A model generated the notes under the pieces. That model had not been told where the DNA came from. It worked only from the letters and a program-made list of their open reading frames with translations, and did no database searches. This document shows positions 36,073 through 44,634 of a stretch of 64,000 nt of DNA, piece after piece. Source of the DNA: Microvenator marinus. GTDB lineage: Bacteria > Myxococcota_A > Bradymonadia > Bradymonadales > Bradymonadaceae. The translations under genes were made by a program, and so were the position numbers. The stretch covers positions 3,248,001 to 3,312,000 of the forward strand of contig NZ_CP042467.1 in the NCBI RefSeq assembly GCF_007993755.1, read 5' to 3'. Position 1 is the first letter of the stretch, and the number at the start of each line of letters is the position of its first letter.

Positions 36073-37178
36073 ATGAGCATCCGAGCGCTCGCCAGGGAAT
36101 CCGAGTCCACATGGAGTAGGTATGCCAGGAGCCAACGCTCCATCTCGTGGCGCTGCGCTCGGCTGATAAGCTGATAGACGGACGCCGGTAGGACCTCGAA
36201 CTTTAGGGATGATTGCAGCAACCTCACGGCTGCACGTATCTGGTCCTCCTCTACGCCATAGACCTCCCAAGCCTTCGGCTCAGGGTGCGGCATCCAGAAT
36301 AGCTTGCGGGTGCTCCACTCGATGGCCGCAGCCAGATTCAGGGACCCGAGATGGAGGTCGAGGTCATACTCCTGGGATTGCGCCCATAGCCTTTGGGCCA
36401 TGCCCAAGAGTTCCGTAGCCCTCGGTTCAACAGATAGTCGGGCGATGAGCGTATGAAGCCCCTGAGGATGATTAAGCCGCGAGAGACCAAACTCGCCCTC
36501 TATCACCTCCAAATCCACAACATGTAATCCCTTTTGTAGGTGGCGGGTCGCGTCCTCAATGCGAGCGGTTGCGCCTTCTACGTCGAGGGCTCCCTGCAGC
36601 TCGGGGGTGTTGTCTGTGGAGTACTTGGAAAGCGCGGATTTGAGGATATCGATCAGGGTGTCTCGTGTTTGAATCGCCGCGATCCAATCACCTTCTGCCT
36701 CGTAGATGCGGCTCAGAGTTTCGAGTAAATGTGGGTGGGTCGGGAACTGTTCGAGCGCGCCTAGTGTCACTCTTAAGGAGGCCTCCGGTTCATTCATAAT
36801 GAGGAGTGAGCGCGCTACGAGCGGGAGGGACTGAATCGCCTGGTCGGCCTCGGATTGGTCTAGATAGTGAAGCGCCCAGTAGAGGCTTCGAGGGTCTGCG
36901 TACTCAATGCAGAGTGAGGCCAGTGCCTGCAGGGTTTTCGGCTTGTTCGGGGAGGCGGAATGAGCGGCCTCCAAGTGTTGGAGTGCCTGGGTTCGTTGCC
37001 CTGCTCGGTGGTCTAAAACGGCGAGTCGCATGTGCGCGTGTTCCCGCACAGCGGGGTCTTGTGTGGCCTCGAGTGCTCGGGTGTAGTAGCTTCGGGCCTC
37101 ATCGCGGCGTTGGTCAAAGAGGTCGTCAGCCTTTTCCAGAAGCCAGGGAATTGTTTCAATCAGCTGTGGTTCTTTCAT
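36069..37178 (-). CDS. TPR-repeat protein, unknown
   Basis: A 369-residue soluble protein. The N-terminal half (about 10-185) is built from tetratricopeptide-like helix pairs (ARSYYTRALEATQD, ALQHLEAAHSASPNKPKTLQALASL, LETLSRIYEAEGDW). The C-terminal half resembles no family I can name. TPR arrays mediate protein contacts. It overlaps the amidohydrolase stop by 4 bases and is divergent from the AgmX-like membrane protein only 48 bases away. No clear ribosome-binding site is seen. Confidence 0.72.
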   Translation of the reverse strand: MKEPQLIETIPWLLEKADDLFDQRRDEARSYYTRALEATQDPAVREHAHMRLAVLDHRAGQRTQALQHLEAAHSASPNKPKTLQALASLCIEYADPRSLYWALHYLDQSEADQAIQSLPLVARSLLIMNEPEASLRVTLGALEQFPTHPHLLETLSRIYEAEGDWIAAIQTRDTLIDILKSALSKYSTDNTPELQGALDVEGATARIEDATRHLQKGLHVVDLEVIEGEFGLSRLNHPQGLHTLIARLSVEPRATELLGMAQRLWAQSQEYDLDLHLGSLNLAAAIEWSTRKLFWMPHPEPKAWEVYGVEEDQIRAAVRLLQSSLKFEVLPASVYQLISRAQRHEMERWLLAYLLHVDSDSLASARMLI

Positions 37179-37226
37179 GGTACGTGGATGCTAAGATGGC
37201 ATCATCCTCCCGGAGTATTTTAGAGA

Positions 37227-37949
37227 ATGAACCGTTTGCGCGCCAATCTTGTTCCTGCTTTTCTTCTGCTCTGGCTCATCGGTGCAGTGGTGGGAGTAAT
37301 GTTCATGTGGTGGGAGGAGCCAATGCACTTTGCGCCGGTGGATCCGACCGGAGTTGGTGACCGTAGGCCGGGGCAAGAGACGCCTTCTGATGCCGAGTCA
37401 GGTGTTAAGCAGGTTGTGCCTTCGGAGCGGCAACCTTCTGTCTGGCTGAAAGCGCGCCCTGATGCAAGTGACCTTGGTTCGGTGGCTGCAGAGTCGGAGG
37501 TTGTGAATTCTGGTCGAGAGGAAGTTGAGCAGTTGTCGGACCCACGTAGTGTTCCACGTGAAACATGGAACAACCCGATCAACCAGAAAGTGCTCGGTAA
37601 GAAGGCCTGGATGGGTGAACTTAGGCCCGAAGAGGAAGCCAAGATCGAAGAAGTTTTCAACACCCCGATGCCCTCTAAACCAGCTGGAATCGAGCCCCGG
37701 GCCACTTCAATTCAAGCATTCAAAAGCCACGCTGAACGCTGCTACGAGCGATTTCCGACCATTGGCCGAGTAGTGGTGATCTGGAGGATTCGTGGGGACG
37801 GAACACGGGTCGTGATGGACAATCTACACTTTGGTCCGGTGGTGGATGTAGACCCTCAGACTCAGGAATGTTTGCTTGGATTTCAGACCGGACCCATTGC
37901 TTCAGACGAAGTCTTTGAGCGTTGGGTAGAGTATCCGCTCCTATTCTAG
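37227..37949 (+). CDS. Single-span membrane protein with AgmX/TonB-like C-terminus
   Basis: A 240-residue protein with one N-terminal membrane anchor (about 8-28), a variable charged linker (30-160) and a small C-terminal domain. The C-terminal pattern CYERFPTIGRVVVIWRIRGDG followed by a Cys near the end (TQECLLGF) recalls the TonB-like/AgmX-PglI C-terminal domain common in Myxococcota-like bacteria. It is probably an envelope protein facing the periplasm. A parS-like site overlaps the linker coding region. A strong hairpin follows the gene. Confidence 0.65.
   Translation: MNRLRANLVPAFLLLWLIGAVVGVMFMWWEEPMHFAPVDPTGVGDRRPGQETPSDAESGVKQVVPSERQPSVWLKARPDASDLGSVAAESEVVNSGREEVEQLSDPRSVPRETWNNPINQKVLGKKAWMGELRPEEEAKIEEVFNTPMPSKPAGIEPRATSIQAFKSHAERCYERFPTIGRVVVIWRIRGDGTRVVMDNLHFGPVVDVDPQTQECLLGFQTGPIASDEVFERWVEYPLLF
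37550..37565 (-). other. parS-like ParB-binding site 2
   Basis: TGTTCCACGTGAAACA on the plus strand is the exact reverse complement of the site at 35843, with one mismatch to the parS consensus. It lies inside the AgmX-like membrane protein gene. Confidence 0.8.
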
Positions 37950-37954
37950 CTCAA

Positions 37955-37980
37955 TGCGGTACGAGACGTGTCGTACCGCA
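37955..37980. other. Strong inverted repeat after the AgmX-like gene
   Basis: TGCGGTACGA-GACGTG-TCGTACCGCA is a perfect 10-bp stem with a 6-base loop, 5 bases after the stop codon. A-rather than T-residues follow on the plus strand, so it is not a canonical terminator; it may still end or protect the transcript. Confidence 0.6.
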
Positions 37981-38090
37981 AAAGCAGGCTTCGAGAAAAT
38001 TCAGGCAAAGTGTGTTTGTCAGCTTGACGATTGCATCGCATACTTCGCCCGTCTTTAACATCCAAGATTTGCACAAAAGTGGAGAACCCT

Positions 38091-38912
38091 ATGCCCTATC
38101 CTGAGTGGCTTCAGGCCCCAAAAAAGGTGGACCTGTCCAAAATCAGCACCCGCGGCGAGAAAGACCCCAACGGAAAGAAGATTTCACGTGAAAAGGCTGA
38201 GGCCAAACACGCCGAGAATATTGCAGCACTCGAGGAACTACAGTTCAAGCTCAGTGCCGAATCCAAACATAAGATTCTGATCGTCTTTCAGGCCATGGAT
38301 ACGGCTGGAAAAGATGGGGCGATCCGTAAGGTCTTTGGTCCACTCAATCCCCAGGGCGTTCGAGTTCATTCGTTCAAGAAGCCAACCGAAAAAGAGCTTT
38401 CCCACGACTACCTCTGGAGGGTGCATCAACACACCCCTGAGACCGGACACATTCAAATCTTCAACCGCTCCCATTACGAGGATGTTCTGGTGGTGCGAGT
38501 ACACAATCTGGTCCCAGAGGAGCAGTGGAAGAAGCGCTACGAACATATCCGCAACTTCGAAAAATTGCTCGCCGACGAGGGCACCATGATCATGAAGTTC
38601 ATGCTTCATATCTCGCCTGAGGAGCAGAAGGAGCGTCTGGAGAAGCGCCTTCAGGATCCTGAGCGCGTCTGGAAATTTCGCAAGGGCGACCTCGACGAGC
38701 GCAAGCTCTGGGCGAAGTATCAGGAGGCATATGAAGTAGCGATCGAGGAGACCCATAAGGACCACGCGCCGTGGTACATCATCCCAGCCGATAAGAAGTG
38801 GTATCGAAACTATGTGCTCTCGACGATCATGCGGGAACATCTGGAGAGGCTTGACTTGAAATGGCCGCTGGCGGAAGAGGGTCTAGACGAAGTGGTAGTT
38901 GAGGACCTATGA
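38091..38912 (+). CDS. Polyphosphate kinase 2 family phosphotransferase
   Basis: A 273-residue PPK2-family enzyme that moves phosphate between polyphosphate and nucleotides. P-loop-like AMDTAGKDG (about 68-76), the lid region, Walker B-like FNRSHYEDVLVVRVHN and WKFRKGDLDER motifs are visible. Start at 38091 has GGAG 6 bases upstream; the longer frame from 38031 is less likely. PPK2 classes differ in using NMP or NDP, which I cannot assign safely. It overlaps the amidinotransferase-like gene by 4 bases. ppk1 is also in the window (58.7 kb). Confidence 0.9.
   Translation: MPYPEWLQAPKKVDLSKISTRGEKDPNGKKISREKAEAKHAENIAALEELQFKLSAESKHKILIVFQAMDTAGKDGAIRKVFGPLNPQGVRVHSFKKPTEKELSHDYLWRVHQHTPETGHIQIFNRSHYEDVLVVRVHNLVPEEQWKKRYEHIRNFEKLLADEGTMIMKFMLHISPEEQKERLEKRLQDPERVWKFRKGDLDERKLWAKYQEAYEVAIEETHKDHAPWYIIPADKKWYRNYVLSTIMREHLERLDLKWPLAEEGLDEVVVEDL
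38180..38195 (+). other. parS-like ParB-binding site 3 (weaker)
   Basis: GATTTCACGTGAAAAG keeps the perfect 12-base core TTTCACGTGAAA of parS but has four mismatches in the flanks. It lies near the 5' end of the PPK2 gene, 615 bases from site 2. Confidence 0.5.
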
Positions 38913-39874
38913 GCACGCCCGTGTATCTGATGAGCCCGCCCAGGCGGGATTGGACCATCCGAGGAAAGTCCAACAAGAATTCTCAACGTGCGGCGGCGCC
39001 GAATCCGTGGCGCGCGCGCGAGGAGTGGTCACAGCTCGCGGACGCGATTGTGGCTGCGGGCGGTGAGGTCTTGGTGATTCCTCCGCACCCGACGCAAAAT
39101 CTGACCGGGATGCCCTACGTGGCTGAAGCCGGCGAGTACTTCCGGGACCGCGAGGGGCGTCAGAGCTTCATCTTGCCGACCATGAAGTCGGAGCATCGGC
39201 GAGAAGAGGCGAGCTGGATAGGCGGGTTTATGGCTGGCCTGGGCTTTAGGACGCTGCGTGTGCCTATGGTCTGGGAGGCGCAAGGCGACGCGATCCGCGC
39301 GACGGAGGGCTCGAAGATCATTCACACCTTTGGTAGCGGCAGGTTTGGCCGTACGGGTATTCGCGCCTACTCGGCGGTGGCTCATCTCTTGAGTGAGAAG
39401 CACATTCAGATTCATTTCCACGCCGACCCATGGTTTCACGGGAATACCTTCTTGAACGTCTATCAGGCGCCGGCGATGCCACCGCGTTTGAATGAAGACA
39501 CGAACCGTATTCGGGAGGCCGTTTTGGTGTGTCCGCAGGCACTCTTGCCCGGCGAGCTGAATCGACTTGAGGCGTTTCTTCCGCACGCGAGCTTCGCTCT
39601 GATCAACGCACGCGAGTCGGCTGGCTACGATACCAACAGTCTCCAGGTCAACGACACGGTAATCGCGCCCACCACGGTGTCTGAGACGGCGCAGGAGGTC
39701 TTTCGCAGCCTTGGCCTTAGGCTTGAGCGGCTAGACCTCGGCGAGCTCTTTGCAAAGGGTGGTGGCGCCCCTGTGTGTCTGACCAATCGATTGTGGGGGC
39801 TCGATGCCGAGTCCCTCCCTGATCGTGTGAAATGGTCGAAGAACGCGGCCATTGAGGACCACACTGACGTATAG
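38909..39874 (+). CDS. Guanidino-modifying enzyme (amidinotransferase/DDAH-like)
   Basis: A 321-residue protein of the arginine-deiminase/amidinotransferase superfamily. The expected catalytic set is present: Glu123 and Asp127 (WEAQGD), His171 and Asp173 (HADPWFHGN) and the nucleophile Cys290 (GGGAPVCLTNRLWG). Relatives hydrolyse arginine or methylarginines to citrulline or transfer amidino groups. The specific reaction is not predictable, and an ornithine/lysine- or arginine-directed function is only inference. The start overlaps the PPK2 stop by 4 bases, implying a shared transcript. Confidence 0.82.
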   Translation: MSTPVYLMSPPRRDWTIRGKSNKNSQRAAAPNPWRAREEWSQLADAIVAAGGEVLVIPPHPTQNLTGMPYVAEAGEYFRDREGRQSFILPTMKSEHRREEASWIGGFMAGLGFRTLRVPMVWEAQGDAIRATEGSKIIHTFGSGRFGRTGIRAYSAVAHLLSEKHIQIHFHADPWFHGNTFLNVYQAPAMPPRLNEDTNRIREAVLVCPQALLPGELNRLEAFLPHASFALINARESAGYDTNSLQVNDTVIAPTTVSETAQEVFRSLGLRLERLDLGELFAKGGGAPVCLTNRLWGLDAESLPDRVKWSKNAAIEDHTDV

Positions 39875-39961
39875 TTGCAAAGAAGAGGAAAATTTCTGCT
39901 TGACCTGAAAAATCAGTTGGTTAAGCTCAAGACTTCTCAAAGAAGTTCCCCAAAGGGGGGT

Positions 39962-40666
39962 ATGTTGTCGCTGAAACCTGAACAAACAGCCGTAACCGAC
40001 CCAAACGCGCTCAGCGATGATGAGCTGCTTTCCCAGTATGATGGGATCGTAAATCGCATCGTTTTTAAGATCCTGAAGAAGCTAGGTACAGATGTGCCTG
40101 TTGAGGACTTGAAGGGGTATGCCTACCAGGGTCTCTTAGACGCACGGCAAAAGTTTGATGCCACGGGCCGAGTTAGCTTTGGGACCTATGCCTACTATCG
40201 GATTTATGGGTCGGTGCTTGATGGAATCAGGGAGCAAGGCTGGTTGACGCGCAATCATGTGCGTCGGCTTCAGCGACTGAATGCAGCCAATGAAAAGTTG
40301 CGGGAGCAGGCTGAGATCGATGCGCATTCGCCGCGGGCGACGACCTCTGAGGAAGCGTACGATCGTGTGGGTGAAATGGTCTCCGAGATCGGGATGATCG
40401 TCTATTTGACGGACCAAGACACGGACGAGTTGTCCACTGAACCGAAACAGGAAGACCGTCTGCTTAAAGAGCAGAGCACACACGTTCTAAAAGAAGCGAT
40501 GGGGACTTTGACTGATTTGGAGCGTGAGATCGTACGTCGGCACTACTATGAAAACACGCCGATGAAAGAGATTGCAGACGATTATGACCGTTCAAAGTCC
40601 TGGGTATCGCGGATTCATACGCAAGCATTGAAGAAGCTCGCGCAGTTCTTTGAGGAGCATAGGTAG
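39962..40666 (+). CDS. FliA-like sigma-70 family factor
   Basis: A sigma factor of about 234 residues, with region 2 (LLSQYDGIVNRIVFKILKKLG, then VSFGTYAYYRIYGSVLDGIR) and region 4 (LTDLEREIVRRHYYENTPMKEIADDYDRSKSWVSRIHTQ as overlapping segments). SVLDGIRE and the overall layout resemble FliA/WhiG factors. No flagellar or chemotaxis gene is in the window, so it may control other genes. Start at 39962 with AAGGGG nearby; the frame is open from a TTG at 39875. No anti-sigma gene is adjacent. ABC-F gene converges 2 bases away. Confidence 0.87.
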   Translation: MLSLKPEQTAVTDPNALSDDELLSQYDGIVNRIVFKILKKLGTDVPVEDLKGYAYQGLLDARQKFDATGRVSFGTYAYYRIYGSVLDGIREQGWLTRNHVRRLQRLNAANEKLREQAEIDAHSPRATTSEEAYDRVGEMVSEIGMIVYLTDQDTDELSTEPKQEDRLLKEQSTHVLKEAMGTLTDLEREIVRRHYYENTPMKEIADDYDRSKSWVSRIHTQALKKLAQFFEEHR

Positions 40667-40668
40667 CC

Positions 40669-42579
40669 TCAAACGAACTCGCCGAGTTCCAGCCAGCGCA
40701 ATTCAGCGTTTTCGAGCTCGTTGACGAGCGCAGCACGCTCGGCCGTAAGCTCCTGCAACTTCTCAAAATCGGCCGAATGTTCAACCAGAGCCTGGTCAAT
40801 TTTTGGGAGCAACCCTTCGATCTCGGCCATCCGTGCCTCGAGGGTTTCGTACTCGCGCTGCTCCTTAAACGAGAGTTTCCGTTGCGGCTTGGGCTCTGGC
40901 TTAGGGGCGGGCTTCTCGGCAACCGGGGCAGGCTTAGCAGGAGCGTTCTTCTCGGCTCGTTCGGCTTTTTCGAGCTTTTCCTGTTCCGTCTTCCACTCCG
41001 CGTACGCCGAGTAGTTACCTGGGAATTCGTTGATCTCACCGCTCGTCTCAACCAGGAGCAAGTGTTCGCATGTACGGTCGAGGAAATAGCGGTCGTGGCT
41101 GACTACGACGAGCACGCCCTTAAACCCGTCGAGGAAGTCTTCGAGTACGGTCAGGGTATCAATATCGAGGTCGTTTGTCGGCTCATCGAGGAAGATCACG
41201 TTTGGATTTCTGATGAGTGTGCGGAGCAGATAAAGTCGGCGCTTCTCGCCACCGGAGAGAGTCTTGATGTAGACGTGTTGCCGGCCGCGGTCGAACCCGA
41301 ATTTCTCCAACATTTGAGTGGCTGTAAGCACACCCTCTGAGGTCTCAATACGGTTCGAGAGATCGACGATGTATTCGTGAACTCTCTTGGTTTCATCGAG
41401 GTCGTTCGCGTTTTGGTCATAGTAGCCGAGGTTGACTGTTAGCCCGACATCAACCTCTCCGCTGTCTGGAGTTAGACGGCCAGCAAGGAGATTGAGAAGC
41501 GTAGACTTTCCGGCGCCGTTTGGGCCCACCAGGCCAACGCGCTCACCTTTTATAAAGGCGTACGAGAAGTCGTCGACGATCGTACGGCCATCGAAGCTCT
41601 TCGTAACGTGGTCCGCCTCGATGATCTTATTGCCAAGCCTTGAGCCGACGAGTGCGATCTCCTCCACATTAGGTTTCTGAGCGCGCTGTGGCTTGATCTG
41701 AAGGGCTTCGGCACGGTCAATGCGTGCTCGAGCTTTGGTTGTACGAGCTTTAGGGCCGCGGCGGAGCCATTCGAGCTCCTTCTTTGCGAGCTGTTTACGC
41801 TTCTGTTCGGCGATCTCGGCTAACTCCTCACGATGGGCGCGTTTTTCCAGGAATTGCGAATAATTGCCGGTGTGTCGAAAGACGTCGCCGCCTTCGATTT
41901 CGAGCACCACATTCACGACGCGGTCGAGGAAATAGCGGTCGTGCGTGATGAGCAGGAGTGCGCGGCTGCGCGTGGCGAGGTAGCCCTCGAGCCATTGCAC
42001 GGTGTCGATATCGAGGTGGTTGGTGGGCTCGTCCAAAATCAAAAGGTCCGAAGGGCGAAGCAATGCTTGAGCAAGCGCCACACGCTTGAGCTGCCCGCCG
42101 GACATCGTCCCCACCTTCTGGTGTGGGTCTTCAATCCCAAGGCGATTGAGCATGTTTCGGGCGTCATTTTCGAGTGTCCAGCCGTCGAGCGCATCCATCC
42201 GAGAGCCGAGCTCCGCCATGACGTCCGTGAGCGCCTCGTCGTAGGGATTAGTCTCAAGGTCATGACAGGCCTTCTCGTAGGCGCGCACCACCTCGAAGAC
42301 CTCATCACCGTGCGCAAGGACCTCTTCGATTGCGGAGTTCTCGCCGTTGAGTTTCGGGTCTTGCGAAAGCATCACGATCTGCGAGTTGTTGGATCGCACG
42401 ATCCGACCGTCGTCGGGCGGCTCCACACCCATCAACATCTTGACGAGCGTGCTTTTTCCGGCGCCGTTGCGGCCGATGATGCCGATTCGGTCGGTATCTT
42501 CGATGCCGAAGGTGATCGACTTGAAGATGGTGGTCGGTCCGTAGGTCTTTTGCAGATTTTCAACGCTCAGGATGTTCAT
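40669..42579 (-). CDS. ABC-F family ATPase (Uup/EttA-like)
   Basis: A 636-residue soluble protein with two ABC ATPase domains: Walker A GRNGAGKST and GPNGAGKST, signatures MSGGQLKR and LSGGEKRR, Walker B LLILDEPTNHLD and VIFLDEPTNDLD. It has an inter-domain linker of about 80 residues and a C-terminal coiled coil (about 560-636, after a Pro/Ala/Lys-rich hinge). No membrane segments. ABC-F proteins act on ribosomes or branched DNA; the C-terminal coiled coil is as in Uup. AGAGG precedes the start. Divergent from the HupE-like gene. Confidence 0.92.
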   Translation of the reverse strand: MNILSVENLQKTYGPTTIFKSITFGIEDTDRIGIIGRNGAGKSTLVKMLMGVEPPDDGRIVRSNNSQIVMLSQDPKLNGENSAIEEVLAHGDEVFEVVRAYEKACHDLETNPYDEALTDVMAELGSRMDALDGWTLENDARNMLNRLGIEDPHQKVGTMSGGQLKRVALAQALLRPSDLLILDEPTNHLDIDTVQWLEGYLATRSRALLLITHDRYFLDRVVNVVLEIEGGDVFRHTGNYSQFLEKRAHREELAEIAEQKRKQLAKKELEWLRRGPKARTTKARARIDRAEALQIKPQRAQKPNVEEIALVGSRLGNKIIEADHVTKSFDGRTIVDDFSYAFIKGERVGLVGPNGAGKSTLLNLLAGRLTPDSGEVDVGLTVNLGYYDQNANDLDETKRVHEYIVDLSNRIETSEGVLTATQMLEKFGFDRGRQHVYIKTLSGGEKRRLYLLRTLIRNPNVIFLDEPTNDLDIDTLTVLEDFLDGFKGVLVVVSHDRYFLDRTCEHLLLVETSGEINEFPGNYSAYAEWKTEQEKLEKAERAEKNAPAKPAPVAEKPAPKPEPKPQRKLSFKEQREYETLEARMAEIEGLLPKIDQALVEHSADFEKLQELTAERAALVNELENAELRWLELGEFV

Positions 42580-42679
42580 GTTTCCTCTTTGGAAGTCCCT
42601 GCTCTCTCCTCCTTGTCTCGACGTTGGTCAAGTGTAAAGGAGCCTGCTAAACCTTCATGCATCTCATGCGGAGATCCAA

Positions 42680-43747
42680 ATGCGCGCCATCACCATATTT
42701 CTCACCCTATTCTTCTGGTCTTTTGGAGTGTTTGGACATCAGACCGGCGAGAGTACCTATCTCGCGCACGTCAAACCGGACCAGCAGGTGGTGGACGTTC
42801 TGGTCTCCTTTCCTGGCCGGGATGCCGCGCACCACCTAGAGCTTGACGAGAACCAAGACGAGGTCATTTCACCACAAGAAATGCTCGTCGGCTTCGATCG
42901 ACTCAACCGATACGTGGCGAGTCATCTGATGGTCTCCAATGACGGCCAGCCTTGTCAGGTTGTTGAGACGCGGCAGAGCCCCGTGGCGGAAAGCCCGGAC
43001 GCCTATTGGTTGATGCAAAGCTACACTTGCGAGGCCGCGCTCAACGAGATCGAACTCAAGAACTCGGTGCTCCTCGAATCCCGCGGCTCCTACACCCATA
43101 TGGGGCGAGTACAGATCGGCGAGAGGATCGACGCGACGGTCTTCAACACCCAGTTTCCAACCTACAGCTTCAGTCTTGGAGCCCCGCCAACCCTCACCGA
43201 ACTGATCCCTCGTTACCTCTGGGAAGGCGTTGTGCACATCGTTCTTGGACCGGACCACGTGCTCTTTGTGGTGTTGCTGGTGCTCCTTGTACTGGGCGTA
43301 AGAAGGCTTTTGGTCGTGGTGACTTCGTTTACCCTTGCCCATAGCGTGACGCTCATCCTTGCGGCGCTTGAGATCGTGGATATCTCGGCGTCTATTGTTG
43401 AGCCCCTGATCGCGATTTCTATCGGCTATATGGCGCTGGAAGCCATCTTCAGAAAAGAGCCGCCGAAGTATCTGGCGGCCTATACCTTTGCGTTTGGGCT
43501 GATTCACGGCTTCGGGTTCTCTTACGTGCTTCGAGATAACGTCGGTCTTCCGACGGATGCACTGGTGCCGGCGCTGGCCTCGTTCAACATAGGCGTTGAG
43601 CTCGGCCAAGTTGCCATCATCCTGTGTCTTTACCCTCTGCGAAAGTGGGCGGCCGGGAAGCCCTGGGAGACCAAGGCGGTCCGCGTAGTCGCTGGCCTTT
43701 CGCTGGTGCTCGCCGTATTCTGGTTGATTCAACGAGTGTTCTTTTGA
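42680..43747 (+). CDS. HupE/UreJ-like membrane protein
   Basis: A 355-residue protein: signal peptide (1-19, cut at FGHQ), a periplasmic domain (20-180) and a C-terminal membrane domain of about six or seven helices with the HupE/UreJ_2 motif HIVLGPDHVLFVVLLVLL, AHSVTLILAAL and AFGLIHGFGFS. These His- and Asp-containing helices suggest metal (nickel or other) handling, but neither hydrogenase nor urease genes are nearby. GGAG lies 6 bases before the start. BKACE gene follows after 20 bases, probably co-transcribed. Confidence 0.85.
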   Translation: MRAITIFLTLFFWSFGVFGHQTGESTYLAHVKPDQQVVDVLVSFPGRDAAHHLELDENQDEVISPQEMLVGFDRLNRYVASHLMVSNDGQPCQVVETRQSPVAESPDAYWLMQSYTCEAALNEIELKNSVLLESRGSYTHMGRVQIGERIDATVFNTQFPTYSFSLGAPPTLTELIPRYLWEGVVHIVLGPDHVLFVVLLVLLVLGVRRLLVVVTSFTLAHSVTLILAALEIVDISASIVEPLIAISIGYMALEAIFRKEPPKYLAAYTFAFGLIHGFGFSYVLRDNVGLPTDALVPALASFNIGVELGQVAIILCLYPLRKWAAGKPWETKAVRVVAGLSLVLAVFWLIQRVFF

Positions 43748-43767
43748 GTATAGAGCTTGGAGTTTCT

Positions 43768-44634
43768 ATGAGTGATTTGGCGATTTTGACCTGTGCGCTG
43801 AATGGCGTGCTGACCGACCCTGCACAACACCCGGTTCCTTATACACCGGAAGATATGGCGTCCTCGGCGCGCGATGCCTACAACGCCGGCGCATCCGTGA
43901 TTCACTTACACATCCGAGAACAGGAGATGGGCCGCTTCCCGTCATGGGATCCGGACCTCGCCGCCCTATGTGTGGACGCGATTCGAGAGGCTTGTCCGGG
44001 CATTCTGATCAACCTCACCACAGGCGTGGTTGGCCCCGATATCAGTGGTCCGGTCGGGTGTTTGGAACGCGTCAAACCCGAGATAGCGGCGATGAATTCG
44101 GGTTCCTTGAACTACCTGAAGATTCGGCGAGACGGCTCTTGGGCATGGCCACCTATGCTTTTTGATAATCCGGTGGAGAAGGTTTCGAAGTACCTCGACG
44201 TCATGCACGCCCACAACATCATTCCCGAATGTGAGTGCTTCGATACCGGGATTCTGCGCTCGATCGCGATGTTTGAGGCGAACAGCCTTTTGAAAGGCCC
44301 TTACACGGTTTCGCTAGTTCAGGGCGTTTCTAGTGGCATGCCGGCACGTACAGACCTTTTGCCCATTTTGGTGGATGAACTCGGGCCTGGAAAGCACTGG
44401 CAGTCAATCGTGATTGGGCGCGACGAGGTCTGGGAAATTCACCGAAAGACAGCTGAGCTCGGCGGCCATTTGCGATGCGGCGTGGAAGATACCTTCTATC
44501 TGGAAGATGGCTCCAAAGTAGACGGCAACGGGCCGCTGATCGCGGCTCTCGCAAAAGTCGCGGAAGACGCTGGCCGCAAGGTCGCAAGCCCGGATGAAGC
44601 TCGCGAGCTCCTGCGCCCAAGGACAAGTGCTTAG
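43768..44634 (+). CDS. BKACE family beta-keto acid cleavage enzyme (DUF849)
   Basis: A 288-residue TIM-barrel enzyme that splits a beta-keto acid with acetyl-CoA. The zinc motif HLHIRE (His46, His48), GRFPSWDP, LTTGVVG and ECECFDTG, and GGHLRCGVEDTFY near the C-terminus (Arg and Glu in the active site) match the family, whose type member Kce acts in lysine fermentation. No kdd, kal or kam genes are present, so substrate is unknown. Start at 43768 has GGAG 5 bases upstream. It converges with the serpin gene, overlapping by 4 bases. Confidence 0.88.
   Translation: MSDLAILTCALNGVLTDPAQHPVPYTPEDMASSARDAYNAGASVIHLHIREQEMGRFPSWDPDLAALCVDAIREACPGILINLTTGVVGPDISGPVGCLERVKPEIAAMNSGSLNYLKIRRDGSWAWPPMLFDNPVEKVSKYLDVMHAHNIIPECECFDTGILRSIAMFEANSLLKGPYTVSLVQGVSSGMPARTDLLPILVDELGPGKHWQSIVIGRDEVWEIHRKTAELGGHLRCGVEDTFYLEDGSKVDGNGPLIAALAKVAEDAGRKVASPDEARELLRPRTSA

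Noticed and set aside
41833-42846. Plus-strand open frame of 337 codons
   Set aside because: Antisense to the ABC-F ATPase and out of frame with the HupE-like gene; no recognisable domain.
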